From the NCBI GenBank assembly GCA_023415145.1, contig JAEZLW010000190.1, positions 1-6,528 of the forward strand: a stretch of DNA of 6,528 nt, in the 5' to 3' direction. The stretch is from Bacillota bacterium (GTDB taxonomy: Bacteria; Bacillota; Clostridia; Christensenellales; Aristaeellaceae). The position numbers were made by a program, and so were the translations under genes. Below are positions 5,988 to 6,528 of the stretch, piece after piece. The stretch's first letter is position 1. Every line of letters starts with the position of its first letter. The notes under the pieces are model-generated. The model was not told the origin of the DNA. It saw only the letters and a list, made by a program, of their open reading frames with translations, and searched no databases.

Positions 5988-6017
5988 GGGAATGTGCAGG
6001 AACGTCTGATTCAAAGA

Positions 6018-6043
6018 GGCCCCGGCGGAAATCCGCCGGGGCC
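6018..6043 (-). terminator. GC-rich hairpin after the substrate-binding protein gene, probable terminator
   Basis: Arms GGCCCCGGCGGA (6018-6029) and TCCGCCGGGGCC (6032-6043) pair over 12 bases around AA. It lies 28 bases beyond the stop of the substrate-binding protein gene. On the minus strand it is followed by TCTTTGAA, a poor T-tract; on the plus strand CTTTTC follows. The very stable stem makes termination likely despite the short T-run. Confidence 0.7.
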
Positions 6044-6071
6044 CTTTTCAGGAGGGAGAGAGAAGCCGCTG

Positions 6072-6528
6072 TTACTCGCCGCGCAGCACGCTGACGCCGG
6101 TGTCGATGACGGCGGGGCCAGTGCTCAGGCCATTGATGGCCGCATAGGCCTGGGCCACGCCCAAATAGCCCATGGTGTAGGGATTCTGTGCCATGGCGGC
6201 CTTCAGGCTGCCGTCTTTTAAAAGGCCCAGGATGGCGTCGGACTTGTCAAAGCCCACACCGATGATGGCAGCGCCGCCGGCGGCTTTGATGGCGTTGCCT
6301 ACGCCCACGGTGGAACCTTCATTGGCGCCGAAGAGGCCAACAAGGTCGGCATTGCCGTTGATGAAGTTGGTGGCGGCCTCCTGGGAAGCGGCCGCGTCGC
6401 CATCCTTGTACTCGGTCTCAAGCAGGGTGAAGCGGCCGTCGGCGGTGATCACATCGCGGAAGCCCTTTTCACGGAGCATGGTGGAGGTGGTGGCGGTGTT
6501 TTCGCTGATGATGCCGATCTTGCCGGCG
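6072..6528 (-). CDS. Sugar-type ABC transporter substrate-binding protein, C-terminal part (5' end outside the window)
   Basis: The open frame runs from the right edge to TAA at 6072-6074, giving about 152 residues. It begins in AGKIGIISENTATTS and continues to LREKGFRDV, which is typical of the ribose-binding-like Peripla_BP_4 family. Further family marks are NADLVGLFGANEGSTVGVGNAI, then IIGVGFDKSDAILGLLKDGSLKAAMAQNPYTMGYLGV, the hinge and second-lobe ligand region of RbsB-like proteins. In Gram-positive bacteria such proteins are lipoproteins that hand sugars to a membrane permease; the signal peptide and lipobox are out of view. Ligand unknown. The gene appears to end its transcription unit, given the hairpin just downstream. 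An ATG at 6477-6479 is internal and not a real start. Confidence 0.9.
   Translation of the reverse strand, partial: AGKIGIISENTATTSTMLREKGFRDVITADGRFTLLETEYKDGDAAASQEAATNFINGNADLVGLFGANEGSTVGVGNAIKAAGGAAIIGVGFDKSDAILGLLKDGSLKAAMAQNPYTMGYLGVAQAYAAINGLSTGPAVIDTGVSVLRGE

Noticed and set aside
5772..6014. Alternative minus-strand frame containing MTKEVAAHV upstream of the VOC gene
   Set aside because: It overlaps the VOC promoter, ribosome site and coding start in another frame and has no recognisable domain.

Overview
The window looks like a chromosomal piece of a GC-rich Bacillota genome, probably a gut-type Clostridia. The evidence is strong AAGGAGG-type ribosome binding sites, sigma-A-type promoters with 17-bp spacing, an MscL with a C-terminal zinc ribbon, an ABC-F ATPase, and a small helical protein resembling a clostridial DUF family. 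This assignment is inference; there is no rRNA or other marker gene.

Layout. Bases 3-110 (+) hold the end of a Cys/His-rich protein with cysteines at 4- and 8-residue spacing. A perfect inverted repeat (161-184) separates it from the convergent minus-strand block 244-2409. Read in its own direction, that block is an ABC/SMC-type AAA ATPase (2409-1519), an overlapping Toprim/DUF4435 protein (1532-735), then mscL (687-244). The first two genes form a tight translationally coupled pair. They resemble in architecture the AriA/AriB pair of the PARIS anti-phage system, although the ATPase is compact. This is the most interesting part of the window.

From the same intergenic region a second promoter fires to the right into a three-gene operon (2545-5414). 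It encodes a helical DUF6483-like protein, a two-domain ABC-F translation-type ATPase and an 87-residue glutaredoxin-like protein, and it ends at a clear intrinsic terminator (5466-5501). The two promoters lie back to back (minus -10 TATAAT/-35 TTGCCA; plus -35 TTGTAA/-10 TATAAT).

The right end holds, on the minus strand, a VOC/glyoxalase-fold gene (5926-5528) with its own promoter (-35 TTGACA), a strong GC-rich hairpin (6018-6043), and the C-terminal part of a sugar-type ABC substrate-binding protein that runs off the window.

The probable defence pair sits among ordinary housekeeping-type genes. No transposase, integrase, tRNA, CRISPR array or phage gene was seen.
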